A DNA stretch of 64,000 bases, taken from NCBI GenBank assembly GCA_965262485.1, contig OZ253540.1, positions 1,922,001 to 1,986,000 on the forward strand, in the 5' to 3' direction. The position numbers and the translations under genes are program-made. This DNA comes from Bin87 sp965262485. GTDB lineage: Bacteria > Chloroflexota > Dehalococcoidia > Lucifugimonadales > UBA3495. Within the stretch, counting starts at the first letter, position 1; every line of letters begins with the position of its first letter. Below the pieces are notes generated by a model. It saw only the letters and a list, made by a program, of their open reading frames with translations. It was not told the DNA's origin and searched no databases. This document shows, one piece after another, positions 17,793 through 26,118 of this stretch.

Positions 17793-19607
17793 ATGTTGGC
17801 AGTCTTCAACGTCAGGTTCGCGATGTCGTTGGTTTTGTTGTTAATCCTGGGGTTGGTGGTCGCTTGTGGCGGCGCCGCCACAGATGAAACTGGAACCGCA
17901 ACCGATGCGGCCGGATCCGATGCACCCTCCGTCGCTGGAACCGCAACCGTACCACCGACAGCCACTCAACCGCCTTCGGACGCCGCCGAAATCGCGACCC
18001 CGGCGCCCTTGTCTGGCAGTGCTCCACTGATGTTGAGAGCCCCGGAAGACGATCCGAAACGCGGCGGCATCCTGCAATGGGCCGGGCTTTCAGACTCTCC
18101 CCATTTCGATATGCACCAGTGCAATACAGCGGCGTGCGCGCAGCCCCAGGGCCCCTTCTTCGACAATCTGCTGCGCTACAGCCCGTTCGACGGCGGCAAG
18201 GAAATCCTGCCGGACCTGGCCTATAACTGGGAGGTGTCAGACGACGGTCTCATCTACACCTTCCATCTCCGTGATGGCGTGTTGTTCCACGATGGCGCGG
18301 AACTCACGTCCGACGACATCAAGGCCACGTTCGATCGCATCATCTTCCCGCCCGTGGGCATGATCTCACCGCGCCAAAGTATTTTCGAAGCCGTTACTGA
18401 GATTCGGACGGTGGACCCGTTGACGGTTGAATTTGAACTGAGAGCTCCCAGGGCTTTCCTGCCCGCTGCAATCGCTTCGGGATGGAACGTTATCGAACGC
18501 AAGCAGACCCTGGATGACAACAACCTGGACTTAAAAAAGGTCAAGCCCGGTACGATGGAACACCCCGGCACGGGCCCCTTTATCCTGCAGGATCACCAGG
18601 CAGGCGAGTTCTGGAAGTCGGAGAAGAACCCGAACTACTGGAACCCCGACCTGCCGTACGTGGACGGGATTCAGCACAACCATCTGGCCTACGGGCCAGC
18701 CACCGGAGCCGCTCTGATTGCCGGGCGCGTTGACTATGTGTACGGCGCCGGCGCCGATTTGCGCGACGACATCCGCCAAAATTACGCCGACACCCACACC
18801 GTGGTGGTTTACCCAATCCCTTCAGTAGGAGGAATGTTCGTCAACCACGAGAGCGGTCCTTTGGGAGACGCCCGGGTTCGCCGCGCCATGTCAATGGTGC
18901 AGGACCGCTGCGCCATCAAACTCGCCGTCGCAGCCATCCGGGAGATCGAAATCGGGACTTGGGTCGTCCCCAATGACCCGACCTTCGGCGCCTCGTACCG
19001 CGAGGCGACTCTGCGCCAGAAAGAGGGCTACAGTTGCCCCACACCAGAGGCAGATATTCTAGCCGCCCAACAACTCCTCGCCGCCGCCGGTTATCCCAAC
19101 GGCGAGGGCTTCCCCACCCTGGACTTGATGGTACGCGACATCAACTTCTTTGTTTCCCCAATGGCGCCCATGATGCAGGCGTTCATGAAGCAGAATCTGA
19201 ACATCAACAGTGAGATCCGCGTCGTCCACACCTCGGTGTGGCAGGAAGACCGTGACTTGGGCAACTACGACCTGGCCGTGAATGGTACACCCACCCCCCT
19301 GGCTTCGACACCCGCCTATTGGTCAGCGTGGTTCACCACCGGCAGCGGAAGCAACTGGAACCGCGGATCGACCAATCCCGAGTTTGACGCTGTCGTGTCC
19401 GAGCTTATCGGAACCACCGACCCGGCGCGCCAGTCAGAACTCACACTCGAGGGCGCCGCCTTGTTGGAAGAATGGTCGCCGATGATTCTCATCAACCATT
19501 TCACTATCATCGACGGATTCGCCAACTACTTGAAGGGACATGGCCGGGCCAACCGGGTAACCCTGTTCAACGACATCCGATTTGACACCGCCTGGCTGGA
19601 CAAGTAA
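17793..19607 (+). CDS. ABC transporter substrate-binding lipoprotein (family 5, peptide type)
   Basis: A 604-residue extracytoplasmic solute-binding protein of the DppA/OppA type. The signal peptide ends in the lipobox VVAC with the lipid-bearing Cys25, followed by a Thr/Ala/Asp linker to about residue 75. The mature domain shows the family pattern PDLAYNWEVSDDGLIYTFHL and DGVLFHDGAELTSDDIKATFDRI. It captures a peptide, nickel-type or opine-like ligand that cannot be specified. AAGGAG precedes the ATG. Two permease genes follow. Confidence 0.93.
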   Translation: MLAVFNVRFAMSLVLLLILGLVVACGGAATDETGTATDAAGSDAPSVAGTATVPPTATQPPSDAAEIATPAPLSGSAPLMLRAPEDDPKRGGILQWAGLSDSPHFDMHQCNTAACAQPQGPFFDNLLRYSPFDGGKEILPDLAYNWEVSDDGLIYTFHLRDGVLFHDGAELTSDDIKATFDRIIFPPVGMISPRQSIFEAVTEIRTVDPLTVEFELRAPRAFLPAAIASGWNVIERKQTLDDNNLDLKKVKPGTMEHPGTGPFILQDHQAGEFWKSEKNPNYWNPDLPYVDGIQHNHLAYGPATGAALIAGRVDYVYGAGADLRDDIRQNYADTHTVVVYPIPSVGGMFVNHESGPLGDARVRRAMSMVQDRCAIKLAVAAIREIEIGTWVVPNDPTFGASYREATLRQKEGYSCPTPEADILAAQQLLAAAGYPNGEGFPTLDLMVRDINFFVSPMAPMMQAFMKQNLNINSEIRVVHTSVWQEDRDLGNYDLAVNGTPTPLASTPAYWSAWFTTGSGSNWNRGSTNPEFDAVVSELIGTTDPARQSELTLEGAALLEEWSPMILINHFTIIDGFANYLKGHGRANRVTLFNDIRFDTAWLDK

Positions 19608-19613
19608 GCAAAT

Positions 19614-20570
19614 ATGCTGAAATACATCGGCAGAAGGCTGCTCTATTCCCTACCCGGTCTGTTCGGAATCACGGTAATTATTTTCCTGGCCCTCCGAATT
19701 CTCCCCGGCGACCCGCTCGCAATTTTGTACGGCGATGGGGGCAAGGAAAACCTTACTCCTGCTGACATCGCGGAGATCAAGCACCAACTCGGTATCGACA
19801 AAGCCTTATACCTTCAGTATGCAGACTGGATGAAAGACGTTGTTACCGGCAAGATGGGGGTGTCGTTCTGGCGCGGAGATTCGGTGTCGGAGATGATTCT
19901 CCGGCGTGGGCCGTTGACCGCGGAAATAGCAATAATCGCAGTGGCCGTTTCCTGGATCATCGGGCTGCCCGTTGGCATCCTGGGGGCTATCAAACAAAAT
20001 GGCGTAGCAGACTACGTTTCCAGATTCTTCACGATCATCTTCCTGGCAGTCCCCAGCTTCTGGGTGGCGATCCTGGTGGTCGTATTCTCGCTCCTGGCAT
20101 TTAATTACAGACCTCCGTTAGGAATTATCCAACTGTGGGAAGACCCGCTGACGAATTTCCAGATTGTCATCGCACCGGGTATCGTGCTGGGTCTGGCTAC
20201 ATCAGCCTATATAGCACGCATGGCCCGGACCACGCTCCTGGAGGTTATCCGGGATGATTACATACGTACCGCCCGGTCCAAAGGGTTGCCGGAACGTTTG
20301 GTCGTGTTACGCCACGCCCTGCGCAATGCGCTGCTGCCGGTGCTGACCCTTTCGGGTGTCCTGTTCGGACTGCTCCTGGGTGGTTCGGTGGCAGTAGAAA
20401 CCGCCTTCACGGTACCCGGTCTCGGTACGGCGCTGGTTCAGGCATTCACCGAACGGGATTTCGTAGTCGTACAGAACCTGGTCCTGTTGTACGGCGTAAT
20501 CTTCGTCTTTGTGAATCTGTCCATTGACGTCGCCTACGCCGTACTGGATCCCAGAATTCGCTACGACTGA
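19614..20570 (+). CDS. ABC transporter permease (DppB type)
   Basis: A 318-residue membrane permease with about six transmembrane helices. The opening MLKYIGRRLLYSLPGLFGIT and the cytoplasmic loop TARSKGLPERLVVLRHALRNALLPV (EAA-type, contacting the ATPase) mark it as the DppB/OppB partner. It starts 6 nt after the binding-protein stop codon. It forms the translocation pore together with the next gene. Confidence 0.95.
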   Translation: MLKYIGRRLLYSLPGLFGITVIIFLALRILPGDPLAILYGDGGKENLTPADIAEIKHQLGIDKALYLQYADWMKDVVTGKMGVSFWRGDSVSEMILRRGPLTAEIAIIAVAVSWIIGLPVGILGAIKQNGVADYVSRFFTIIFLAVPSFWVAILVVVFSLLAFNYRPPLGIIQLWEDPLTNFQIVIAPGIVLGLATSAYIARMARTTLLEVIRDDYIRTARSKGLPERLVVLRHALRNALLPVLTLSGVLFGLLLGGSVAVETAFTVPGLGTALVQAFTERDFVVVQNLVLLYGVIFVFVNLSIDVAYAVLDPRIRYD

Positions 20571-20680
20571 TGGTTGCTCAGATTCCGGTGGCAGGCGCTT
20601 CTTCGCCTGCCCATACGTGATGACGATTCCACCGGCTGTCCAGGGTCAACCCGATCAGGCATAAAAAGAGGTTCATTAGC

Positions 20681-21592
20681 GTGGCTACACCGGCAGACCT
20701 TCAACTAGATGTTGCCCAAAGCGGAGTCGGGATCGCCGGCCGCGCTGGCGGCGTTGCCCGGGTGCTCACAACGTTTTCCCGCAGATATCCAGTCGGGGCG
20801 GCCGCTGCGGTTCTCCTGATACTGATCGTAGTCGTGTCCGCGTTCGCTGAAGCAGTATCCCCCCATGATCCACTTTACGTTGATTATCTCAACCTGGGCA
20901 GCGCGCCCTCCGCTACATACCTGCTGGGCACCGACTACACAGGGAGGGACATCCTCAGTCGGATCATCTTCGGCGGTCGTATATCCCTGCAAGTATCGGT
21001 GCTGTCAGTGCTATTGGGCTCCACGGTTGGCGCTATCTGGGGCGTCGCCAGCGCTTTCCTGGGTGGAAGGTTCGACATCATCAGCCAGCGCCTGGTGGAA
21101 ATCGTGATGTCATTTCCGGCGCTGGTACTGGCGATGGTTTTGCTGGTCGCCCTGGGCGGGGGTATGTGGACTGTCATCATAGCCATAGCGGTAACCCGTT
21201 TGCCCTATGGTGTGCGCGTGATACGTTCAGTGGCGCTCACCGTAAAAGAGCTGACCTATGTTGACGCTGCCCGGGCGATGGGCGCCTCAAATCTCAGAAT
21301 CATGGCCCGCCACATCGCTCCCCAGTGCTTCGCTGCCTTCCTCGTGTTGGCCACCGCCCACCTGGGTGCGGCCATAGTCATCGAGGCATCCCTGGGATTT
21401 CTCGGCGTAGGAATCACGCCGCCGACGCCAAGTTGGGGCAACATGCTCGGCGGGGTCATTGCAAATACCTACAAGCCCATCTGGTGGCTCGTCGTATTCC
21501 CAGGCGTTGCGATATCGCTGACGGTGTTGTCGTTCAACCTGTTGGGTGATTCGCTCCGCGACGCCCTCGATCCCAAGTTGCGCGGACGCTAA
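20681..21592 (+). CDS. ABC transporter permease (DppC type)
   Basis: A 303-residue partner permease beginning at a GTG (AAAAAGAGG upstream). It has an N-terminal cytoplasmic stretch, then SPHDPLYVDYLNLGSAPS before the typical LLGTDYTGRDILSRIIFGGR motif of DppC proteins, and the EAA-like loop DAARAMGASNLRIMARHI. No ATP-binding subunits follow; the next gene is convergent. The importer must use ATPases encoded elsewhere or shared with another system. Confidence 0.95.
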   Translation: MATPADLQLDVAQSGVGIAGRAGGVARVLTTFSRRYPVGAAAAVLLILIVVVSAFAEAVSPHDPLYVDYLNLGSAPSATYLLGTDYTGRDILSRIIFGGRISLQVSVLSVLLGSTVGAIWGVASAFLGGRFDIISQRLVEIVMSFPALVLAMVLLVALGGGMWTVIIAIAVTRLPYGVRVIRSVALTVKELTYVDAARAMGASNLRIMARHIAPQCFAAFLVLATAHLGAAIVIEASLGFLGVGITPPTPSWGNMLGGVIANTYKPIWWLVVFPGVAISLTVLSFNLLGDSLRDALDPKLRGR

Positions 21593-21650
21593 CGAATCCC
21601 CCCAATCGCCGCATACCGGCCTCTGGATCCCCATCGGCTCCGAAGCAAAT

Positions 21651-21688
21651 GTGAACCCGGGTGAATCGGTGGATCCACCCGGGTTCAC
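21651..21688. terminator. Hairpin between convergent genes
   Basis: A perfect 13-bp stem GTGAACCCGGGTG/CACCCGGGTTCAC with a 12-nt loop between the end of the permease operon and the end of the SDR gene. T-tracts are weak on both sides, so it may act in a factor-dependent way. Confidence 0.5.
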
Positions 21689-21742
21689 AAAGCCTAACCC
21701 ACGTTGCCACGGCGGGAACCTCGCGCCAGCAGTGGGCCAGGT

Positions 21743-22525
21743 TTATTGGGCGGTGTAACCGCCGTCGATCACCAGCTCGCTGCCCGTCATGAATGACGCT
21801 TCGTCTGACGCCAGGAACAATACGCCGTTTGCGATGTCGTCCACCGTACCGATGCGACCAAGCGGCGTCGCTCCGATACGCCGGTCCCTCATCCCCGGTT
21901 GCGACATCATGCGCTCGGTCATCGCGGTATCAATATAGCCAGGGTGCACCGAGTTGCACCGTATCCCCTCGCCGGCATATTGCACCGCCGTTGCCTTGGT
22001 CAGCAGCCGGACGGCGCCCTTGGAACTGGCGTAGGCCGCACCTGCTCCCGAGCCGGGACCCAAACCCACCAGCCCGGCTATCGAAGATATGTTGATGATC
22101 GAACCGCCTCCCGCCTCCCGCATGGCGCCGATGGCAGCGCGGCTGCCGAGAAAGACGCCCTTCGCGTTCACGTCCATAATCCGGTCCCAAACCTCCACCG
22201 GAGCCTCGTGGATTCGAGGAGCATCCACGCCGCCCGCATTGGTGCTGCCGATGCCGGCGTTATTCACCAGGATGTCCAGTTTGCCGTAGCTGTTTACCGC
22301 CGCGCTGACCGCGCTTTCCCACTGGTCGGCATCGGTAACGTCGAGATGGACGAACGTGGCCAAGCCGCCCAGTTCACGAATCTCCGCCTCCAGTTTCATG
22401 CCCTCTTCGTCCAGGATATCCCCGATAACCACCGCAGCGCCTTCTCGGGAGAATAACCTGGCCTCCGCAGCGCCCTGCCCGCGCGCGCCGCCGCTGATCA
22501 ACGCTACTTTGCCTTCCAGTCGCAT
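21743..22525 (-). CDS. Short-chain dehydrogenase/reductase
   Basis: A 260-residue classical SDR. The cofactor loop SGGARGQGAAEA near residue 11, NNAGIG near 88, Ser of ISSIAG near 147 and the YASSK catalytic pair near 165-169 are all present. GD at the end of beta-2 (VVIGDIL) favours NAD. It resembles the SDR at 47215 from the first residues on (RLEGKVALISGGARGQGA), so the two are paralogues. Substrate unknown; alcohol/ketone oxidoreduction is assumed. GGGAGG precedes the ATG. Confidence 0.93.
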   Translation of the reverse strand: MRLEGKVALISGGARGQGAAEARLFSREGAAVVIGDILDEEGMKLEAEIRELGGLATFVHLDVTDADQWESAVSAAVNSYGKLDILVNNAGIGSTNAGGVDAPRIHEAPVEVWDRIMDVNAKGVFLGSRAAIGAMREAGGGSIINISSIAGLVGLGPGSGAGAAYASSKGAVRLLTKATAVQYAGEGIRCNSVHPGYIDTAMTERMMSQPGMRDRRIGATPLGRIGTVDDIANGVLFLASDEASFMTGSELVIDGGYTAQ

Positions 22526-22634
22526 GATGAACCTCCCGCAGAATACATTTATCAGATACCAGCCCCGGAGAAACCGGACGCTGACGCCTGGGCCCCATCT
22601 TATCGCATCAACCCGGTTTGTTGAACCCGTCGGT

Positions 22635-22663
22635 TTGACGACGGCTCACTTGCTGTATAGGAT
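22635..22663 (+). promoter_or_regulatory. Possible promoter of bioY
   Basis: TTGACG (22635-22640), a 17-nt spacer and TAGGAT (22658-22663). It lies about 90 bp before the bioY start. I found no BirA-type operator in the gap. Confidence 0.4.
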
Positions 22664-22752
22664 GTACCGGAGCCAATTGACGCCTATAATCACCTTTCCA
22701 CCCACACGTCCTGATCCCACCTGCCTCATTCCCAACTTCCACGCTCTGAACC

Positions 22753-23412
22753 ATGCAAACCCACGCCGCCTCCGCGCCCAGTCCTGCCGCCAGGTTGCCC
22801 GCCACGCTGGCCGAGATCATCCTGCCCGACTCGGCGGGAGCTCGCCGTATCGCCCGCGACATCGCGCTGATTGTTGCCGGCAGCCTGCTGGTGGCCCTTT
22901 TCGCGCAAATCAAGGTGCCCCTGGGTTTCACTCCGGTGCCAATCACCGGGCAAACCTTCGCGGTGCTGGTGGTCGGCGCATTGCTGGGAGGCTGGCGCGG
23001 CGGCCTCGCCCTGGCCCTATACGCCATCGAAGGAGCCTATCTGCCCTTCTTCGCCGGCGCGGCGTCCGGCTGGTTCTGGACCCTGACGTCGGGCGGCTAC
23101 ATCGTGGGATTCATACCGGCGGCGGCGCTGGTGGGCTGGTTGTGCCAGCTGGGATGGGTTCGTCGCCCCTGGATCCTCGTGGCCATGCTGCTGGGCAATG
23201 CCATCCTGTATGTTCCCGGACTCATCCAGCTGAATTACTTCCTGCCCGGCGACTCTGCCGCCGCCTGGGGATGCGCCGACCTGTGGCAATGCGGCCTGCT
23301 GCCGTTCATCCCCGGCGACCTGGTCAAGCTGATTGCCGCCAGCCTGGTGGTCCCCGCAGGATGGGCTGCCCTCGATCGTTTCGCCGTCAACCGCGATATT
23401 CGACCTTCCTGA
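22753..23412 (+). CDS. bioY: Biotin transporter BioY
   Basis: A 219-residue membrane S-component for biotin uptake, with about six transmembrane helices. The family core QIKVPLGFTPVPITGQTFAV and GALLGGWRGGLALALYAIEGAYLPFFAG is unmistakable, and the late FIPGDLVKLIAASLV is also typical. It may work alone or with an energy-coupling factor module encoded elsewhere. It has a hydrophilic 28-residue extension at the N-terminus. No biotin synthesis genes are nearby. Confidence 0.95.
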   Translation: MQTHAASAPSPAARLPATLAEIILPDSAGARRIARDIALIVAGSLLVALFAQIKVPLGFTPVPITGQTFAVLVVGALLGGWRGGLALALYAIEGAYLPFFAGAASGWFWTLTSGGYIVGFIPAAALVGWLCQLGWVRRPWILVAMLLGNAILYVPGLIQLNYFLPGDSAAAWGCADLWQCGLLPFIPGDLVKLIAASLVVPAGWAALDRFAVNRDIRPS

Positions 23413-23425
23413 TAACGTACTGAAT

Positions 23426-24103
23426 ATGGACATTTACTGGCTGGGACACGCCTGCTTTCGCCTGCGCTCCACCACCTCCGGACTCTCCATCATCACCGAC
23501 CCTTACGCGCAGTCCCTCGGCGTGCGTATCGACCCGCGCCAGATCGCAGATGTGGTCGCGGTTACCGTCAGCCATGACGACAAGCTGCACAACAACCCTG
23601 CTGATCTGGAGGGCAAACCCCGGGTTTTCACTTCGCCGGGGGAGTACGAGTTCCAGGGCATCATCATCCGTGCCGTTATGACGCCGTTGCCGCCGGAGAC
23701 CCCCCGGGAGCAGCGCAACGTGGCCTACACCGTAACGCTGGACGGCGTCAACGTTTGCCACCTGGGCAACATTTCCCAGCCGCTTACCGCCCAGCAGATC
23801 GACCTCATCGGCCCGGCCGACGTGGTGCTGGCCCCCGCCGGCGGAGCCGAACGCAACCTGCTGTCCTACCGCGCCATCAACCAGGCCGCTCAGCAGCTGG
23901 ATGCCAGGTGGCTCGTTCCCATGCACTTCAAAGCCCGCGGCGAAACGTCGGACGTGCAACCCGAAGGCGCCACCGAGTTCCTGCGTGAGCTGGGCGTAGC
24001 CGACGGCGCTCTGGAATCCCAGGGGCGAATGCAGGTCACGCGCAACAACCTGCCGCCCACACTATCAATCGGACTGCTAACCCCCCACTTTCGGCCCGGC
24101 TGA
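23426..24103 (+). CDS. Metallo-beta-lactamase-fold hydrolase (UlaG-like)
   Basis: A 225-residue protein starting MDIYWLGHACFRLRS, with DPYA at about residue 27 and VSHDDKLHNN where the family usually has the zinc motif SHxHxDH. Later GNISQP and MHFKAR preserve the fold. The family (COG2220-like) covers metal-dependent lactonases and other hydrolases; with only part of the metal site this copy may bind metal differently or be inactive. The start lies 13 bp after bioY. An in-frame extension back to 23333 overlaps bioY and was rejected. Confidence 0.82.
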   Translation: MDIYWLGHACFRLRSTTSGLSIITDPYAQSLGVRIDPRQIADVVAVTVSHDDKLHNNPADLEGKPRVFTSPGEYEFQGIIIRAVMTPLPPETPREQRNVAYTVTLDGVNVCHLGNISQPLTAQQIDLIGPADVVLAPAGGAERNLLSYRAINQAAQQLDARWLVPMHFKARGETSDVQPEGATEFLRELGVADGALESQGRMQVTRNNLPPTLSIGLLTPHFRPG

Positions 24104-24118
24104 TACCCAGAGGAGCCG

Positions 24119-24172
24119 CCCCTCACCCCAAAAATCCTGTCCATCCTGCTCATCGATGTAAAAACCCGTCCC
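24119..24172. repeat. Dispersed repeat (CCTGTCCATCCTG family), copy 1
   Basis: About 50 bp reading CCCTCACCCCAAAAATCCTG and continuing to CATCGATGTAAAAACCCGTC. Near-identical copies are at 25092-25144, 33825-33870 and 34384-34423. Confidence 0.75.
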
Positions 24173-24182
24173 GCGCCCCCGG

Positions 24183-24941
24183 TTACCACACCAGCCGCCG
24201 GCGATAGGCCAGCAGCGACACCCCCATCGCTCCGAGCAGAACGCCCAGCACGATCGCGAACCCCGGCAATACTGGCAACCCGCCCCACCGCAGCGTCTTT
24301 GCCGCGAACGCCTGCGCCGAACCCGCCGGAACCAAACCCAACTCGTCCGCCGACGGCAGCGTCAGGTCGGTCGTCGTCGTGCGTGTCGATGCGCTGGCGG
24401 TGGGAGCCGGTTCCTCCACCGGAACCTCGGCCGGCACTTCCTCCGGCGGCAGCAGCGGAGCGGCCACGAAACTGAGATGCAGCTCGCGGACTCTTTCCAG
24501 TCCTTCGAACAATACCTCCTGGACGGCCGGCTCCCGCTCTTCGCCCCTCACCATCCAGAATGTCACGACCTTGCCTACCAGCTGCGCATCCTGTCCCAGC
24601 TGGCCCGGATCAACCCGCAGGCCCTCGTAACGCCCATCCAGACCCACGATTACCGGCTCGCTTACATATCCCGCTTCACACCCGCCCAGACACGCCACCA
24701 GCGACACCCCCGACGGCACGGTCTGCCCGGCGGCAAAAGCGTGCCCCTCAAATATATCCCAGCCGGTCGCGCCGGTCGCTCCCGGCGCAACGTCGGGCCC
24801 CGGCGCGATACCCGCCTGTTCGCCCGCCCGTTCGTTAGACACCGCGCCCACCGATGCCAGCATCAGTATTGCCAACAACGCCATCGACGCAGCGAACCCC
24901 ACCGTCCTGTTGAACCTGCGGCCTGAACAAATACGACCCAT
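24183..24941 (-). CDS. Exported protein with C-terminal membrane anchor
   Basis: A 252-residue protein, function unknown. It has an N-terminal signal or anchor (hydrophobic residues about 15-33), a central domain beginning AFAAGQTVPSGVSLVACLGG with two cysteines (ACLGGCEAG), a Pro/Glu/Thr linker, and a C-terminal transmembrane helix (VLPGFAIVLGVLLGAMGVSL) ending in RRRLVW. The layout signal, ectodomain, linker, helix and basic tail suits a surface protein. It may be related to the collagen-like protein at 25322, which has the same order of parts and similar PPG(T)MIVA/VPSGVSLVA openings. Confidence 0.75.
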   Translation of the reverse strand: MGRICSGRRFNRTVGFAASMALLAILMLASVGAVSNERAGEQAGIAPGPDVAPGATGATGWDIFEGHAFAAGQTVPSGVSLVACLGGCEAGYVSEPVIVGLDGRYEGLRVDPGQLGQDAQLVGKVVTFWMVRGEEREPAVQEVLFEGLERVRELHLSFVAAPLLPPEEVPAEVPVEEPAPTASASTRTTTTDLTLPSADELGLVPAGSAQAFAAKTLRWGGLPVLPGFAIVLGVLLGAMGVSLLAYRRRLVW

Positions 24942-25065
24942 CTTTCTGCACCCCGCCTCCAGTATGACAAACTGCCCGTGTCAACCCACGGTTCCTACAA
25001 ATGTAAACCATCCCCACCCTTCCCCGCACCAAACCGCAATTGCACGTTTCACCCAAAACACCCCC

Positions 25066-25250
25066 GCTCATCCTGAGCCTGTCGAAGGACGGCCCTCACC
25101 CCAAAATCCTGTCCATCCTGTCCATCGATGTAAAAACCCGTCCCTGGGGGCAGGGGTGGGTGGATTCCCGCTTTCGCGGGAATGACGGTAGTGAGGGTAA
25201 ACCCGTCCCTCCCCCCTCTCCCGGTGGGAGAGGGGCCGGGGGTGAGGGCC
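25066..25250. repeat. Cluster of short dispersed repeats
   Basis: Four known-looking intergenic repeat types lie side by side: CGCTCATCCTGAGCCTGTCG (25066), the CCTGTCCATCCTG repeat (25092-25144), a small hairpin ATTCCCGC-TTTC-GCGGGAAT (about 25166-25185), and CCCCTCTCCC-GGT-GGGAGAGGGG (25213-25235). All recur elsewhere in the window. Nothing coding is visible in 24942-25321. Confidence 0.75.
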
Positions 25251-25265
25251 GCCGTCCCCCCCACC

Positions 25266-25298
25266 AAAAAAACCCCCGCCGGCCGGGGCCGACGGGGG
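25266..25298 (-). terminator. Strong terminator of the collagen-like gene operon
   Basis: On the minus strand an 11-12 bp GC-rich stem (CCCCCG...CGGGGG, 25273-25298) is followed by seven T residues (A-run at 25266-25272). It ends the minus-strand surface-protein block. Confidence 0.9.
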
Positions 25299-25321
25299 CT
25301 GTTGGTTGCCATTTCTCAGCG

Positions 25322-26005
25322 CTAGGCTGAGGCTGTTTGGCGGCGTCCCATGATGATGGCTACCACTGCGATAACCGCGGCAATGATTGCTACGATCAGC
25401 GCAATGATTCCCAGCGATCCCGTAGGACCAGGGGGGCCGACTTCACCGGCAGGGCCGGCTGCGCCCGCCGATCCGTCGGCGCCATCAGCGCCCGTGGGAC
25501 CGGCTTCCCCCTGCGTGCCCTGGACGCCCTGCGGTCCCGCGGAACCGTCAGCGCCCATGGCTCCCGCAGCGCCAGCAGGACCCGCGGCCCCCATAGCGCC
25601 GGCGGGGCCCATCATCCCTTCCAGGGCTTCGTCGTCCAGCGCCAAGTTGGCGTTTATCATCGCCATCGCTTCCGCGCCGCCGCTCATCCACTCGTACATA
25701 TAGTCCGACATCCGCTCGCCCACCATGAAGCTGACCATCATGTCTTCTCCGCTGGGGGCCATCAATTCAAACGGCCCAAACTTGCCGTTCTCCATCACTT
25801 CCGTCGAACCGATTTTCTCGTCACCAACCATGGCCACGATCATGGTCCCCGGAGGAACCGCAAAACCGTCGGCCATCGCCGTGCCGAAGAGGGTGGCTGG
25901 CGGGCGAGGTCCAGTGTCGCCGTCCTGGGCCATTGCCAGGCCCAGGGGCAGCGCCAGCAGCAAGGCAATCATTGCCGTCGCCGCCATTACTCCAATTCGC
26001 TTCAT
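25322..26005 (-). CDS. Collagen-like surface protein with C-terminal membrane anchor
   Basis: A 227-residue protein from the ATG at 26005 (GGAG 9 nt upstream). Residues 1-27 are a signal peptide ending AMAQ. A domain of about 100 residues starts with TLFGTAMADGFAVPPGTMIVA. Residues about 125-190 are collagen-like Gly-X-Y triplets rich in Pro, Ala and Asp (GPAGAMGAAGPAGAAGAMGA, then GPQGVQGTQGEAGPTGADG). A final transmembrane helix (LGIIALIVAIIAAVIAVVAI) and RRQTASA tail anchor it. It likely forms a short triple-helical stalk outside the cell. Ligand or role unknown. Confidence 0.85.
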   Translation of the reverse strand: MKRIGVMAATAMIALLLALPLGLAMAQDGDTGPRPPATLFGTAMADGFAVPPGTMIVAMVGDEKIGSTEVMENGKFGPFELMAPSGEDMMVSFMVGERMSDYMYEWMSGGAEAMAMINANLALDDEALEGMMGPAGAMGAAGPAGAAGAMGADGSAGPQGVQGTQGEAGPTGADGADGSAGAAGPAGEVGPPGPTGSLGIIALIVAIIAAVIAVVAIIMGRRQTASA

Positions 26006-26031
26006 TTCAATTGCTCCTGCTTGTGGGGTAT

Positions 26032-26065
26032 CCCTCACCCCGCCGCCTGAGCGTTGGGGTGAGGG
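26032..26065 (-). terminator. Hairpin between surface-protein genes
   Basis: CCCTCACCCC/GGGGTGAGGG, a 10-bp stem with a 14-nt loop, downstream of the 846-residue protein. No T-run. It also belongs to the CCCTCACCCC repeat type seen elsewhere, so it may be only a repeat. Confidence 0.35.
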
Positions 26066-26118
26066 TGTGCTTTACCTTGCGTTACTGTTGGTCACTTGAT
26101 TTGGTTCGACCTTGCGGC

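Noticed and set aside
22526..22752. BirA operator before bioY
   Set aside because: No TTGTAAAC/GTTTACAA-type dyad could be found in the gap.
22754..23423. Alternative plus-strand reading in another frame across bioY (frame open from 22356)
   Set aside because: It is rich in Arg, Ala, Gly and Pro and overlaps the clearly recognisable BioY frame.
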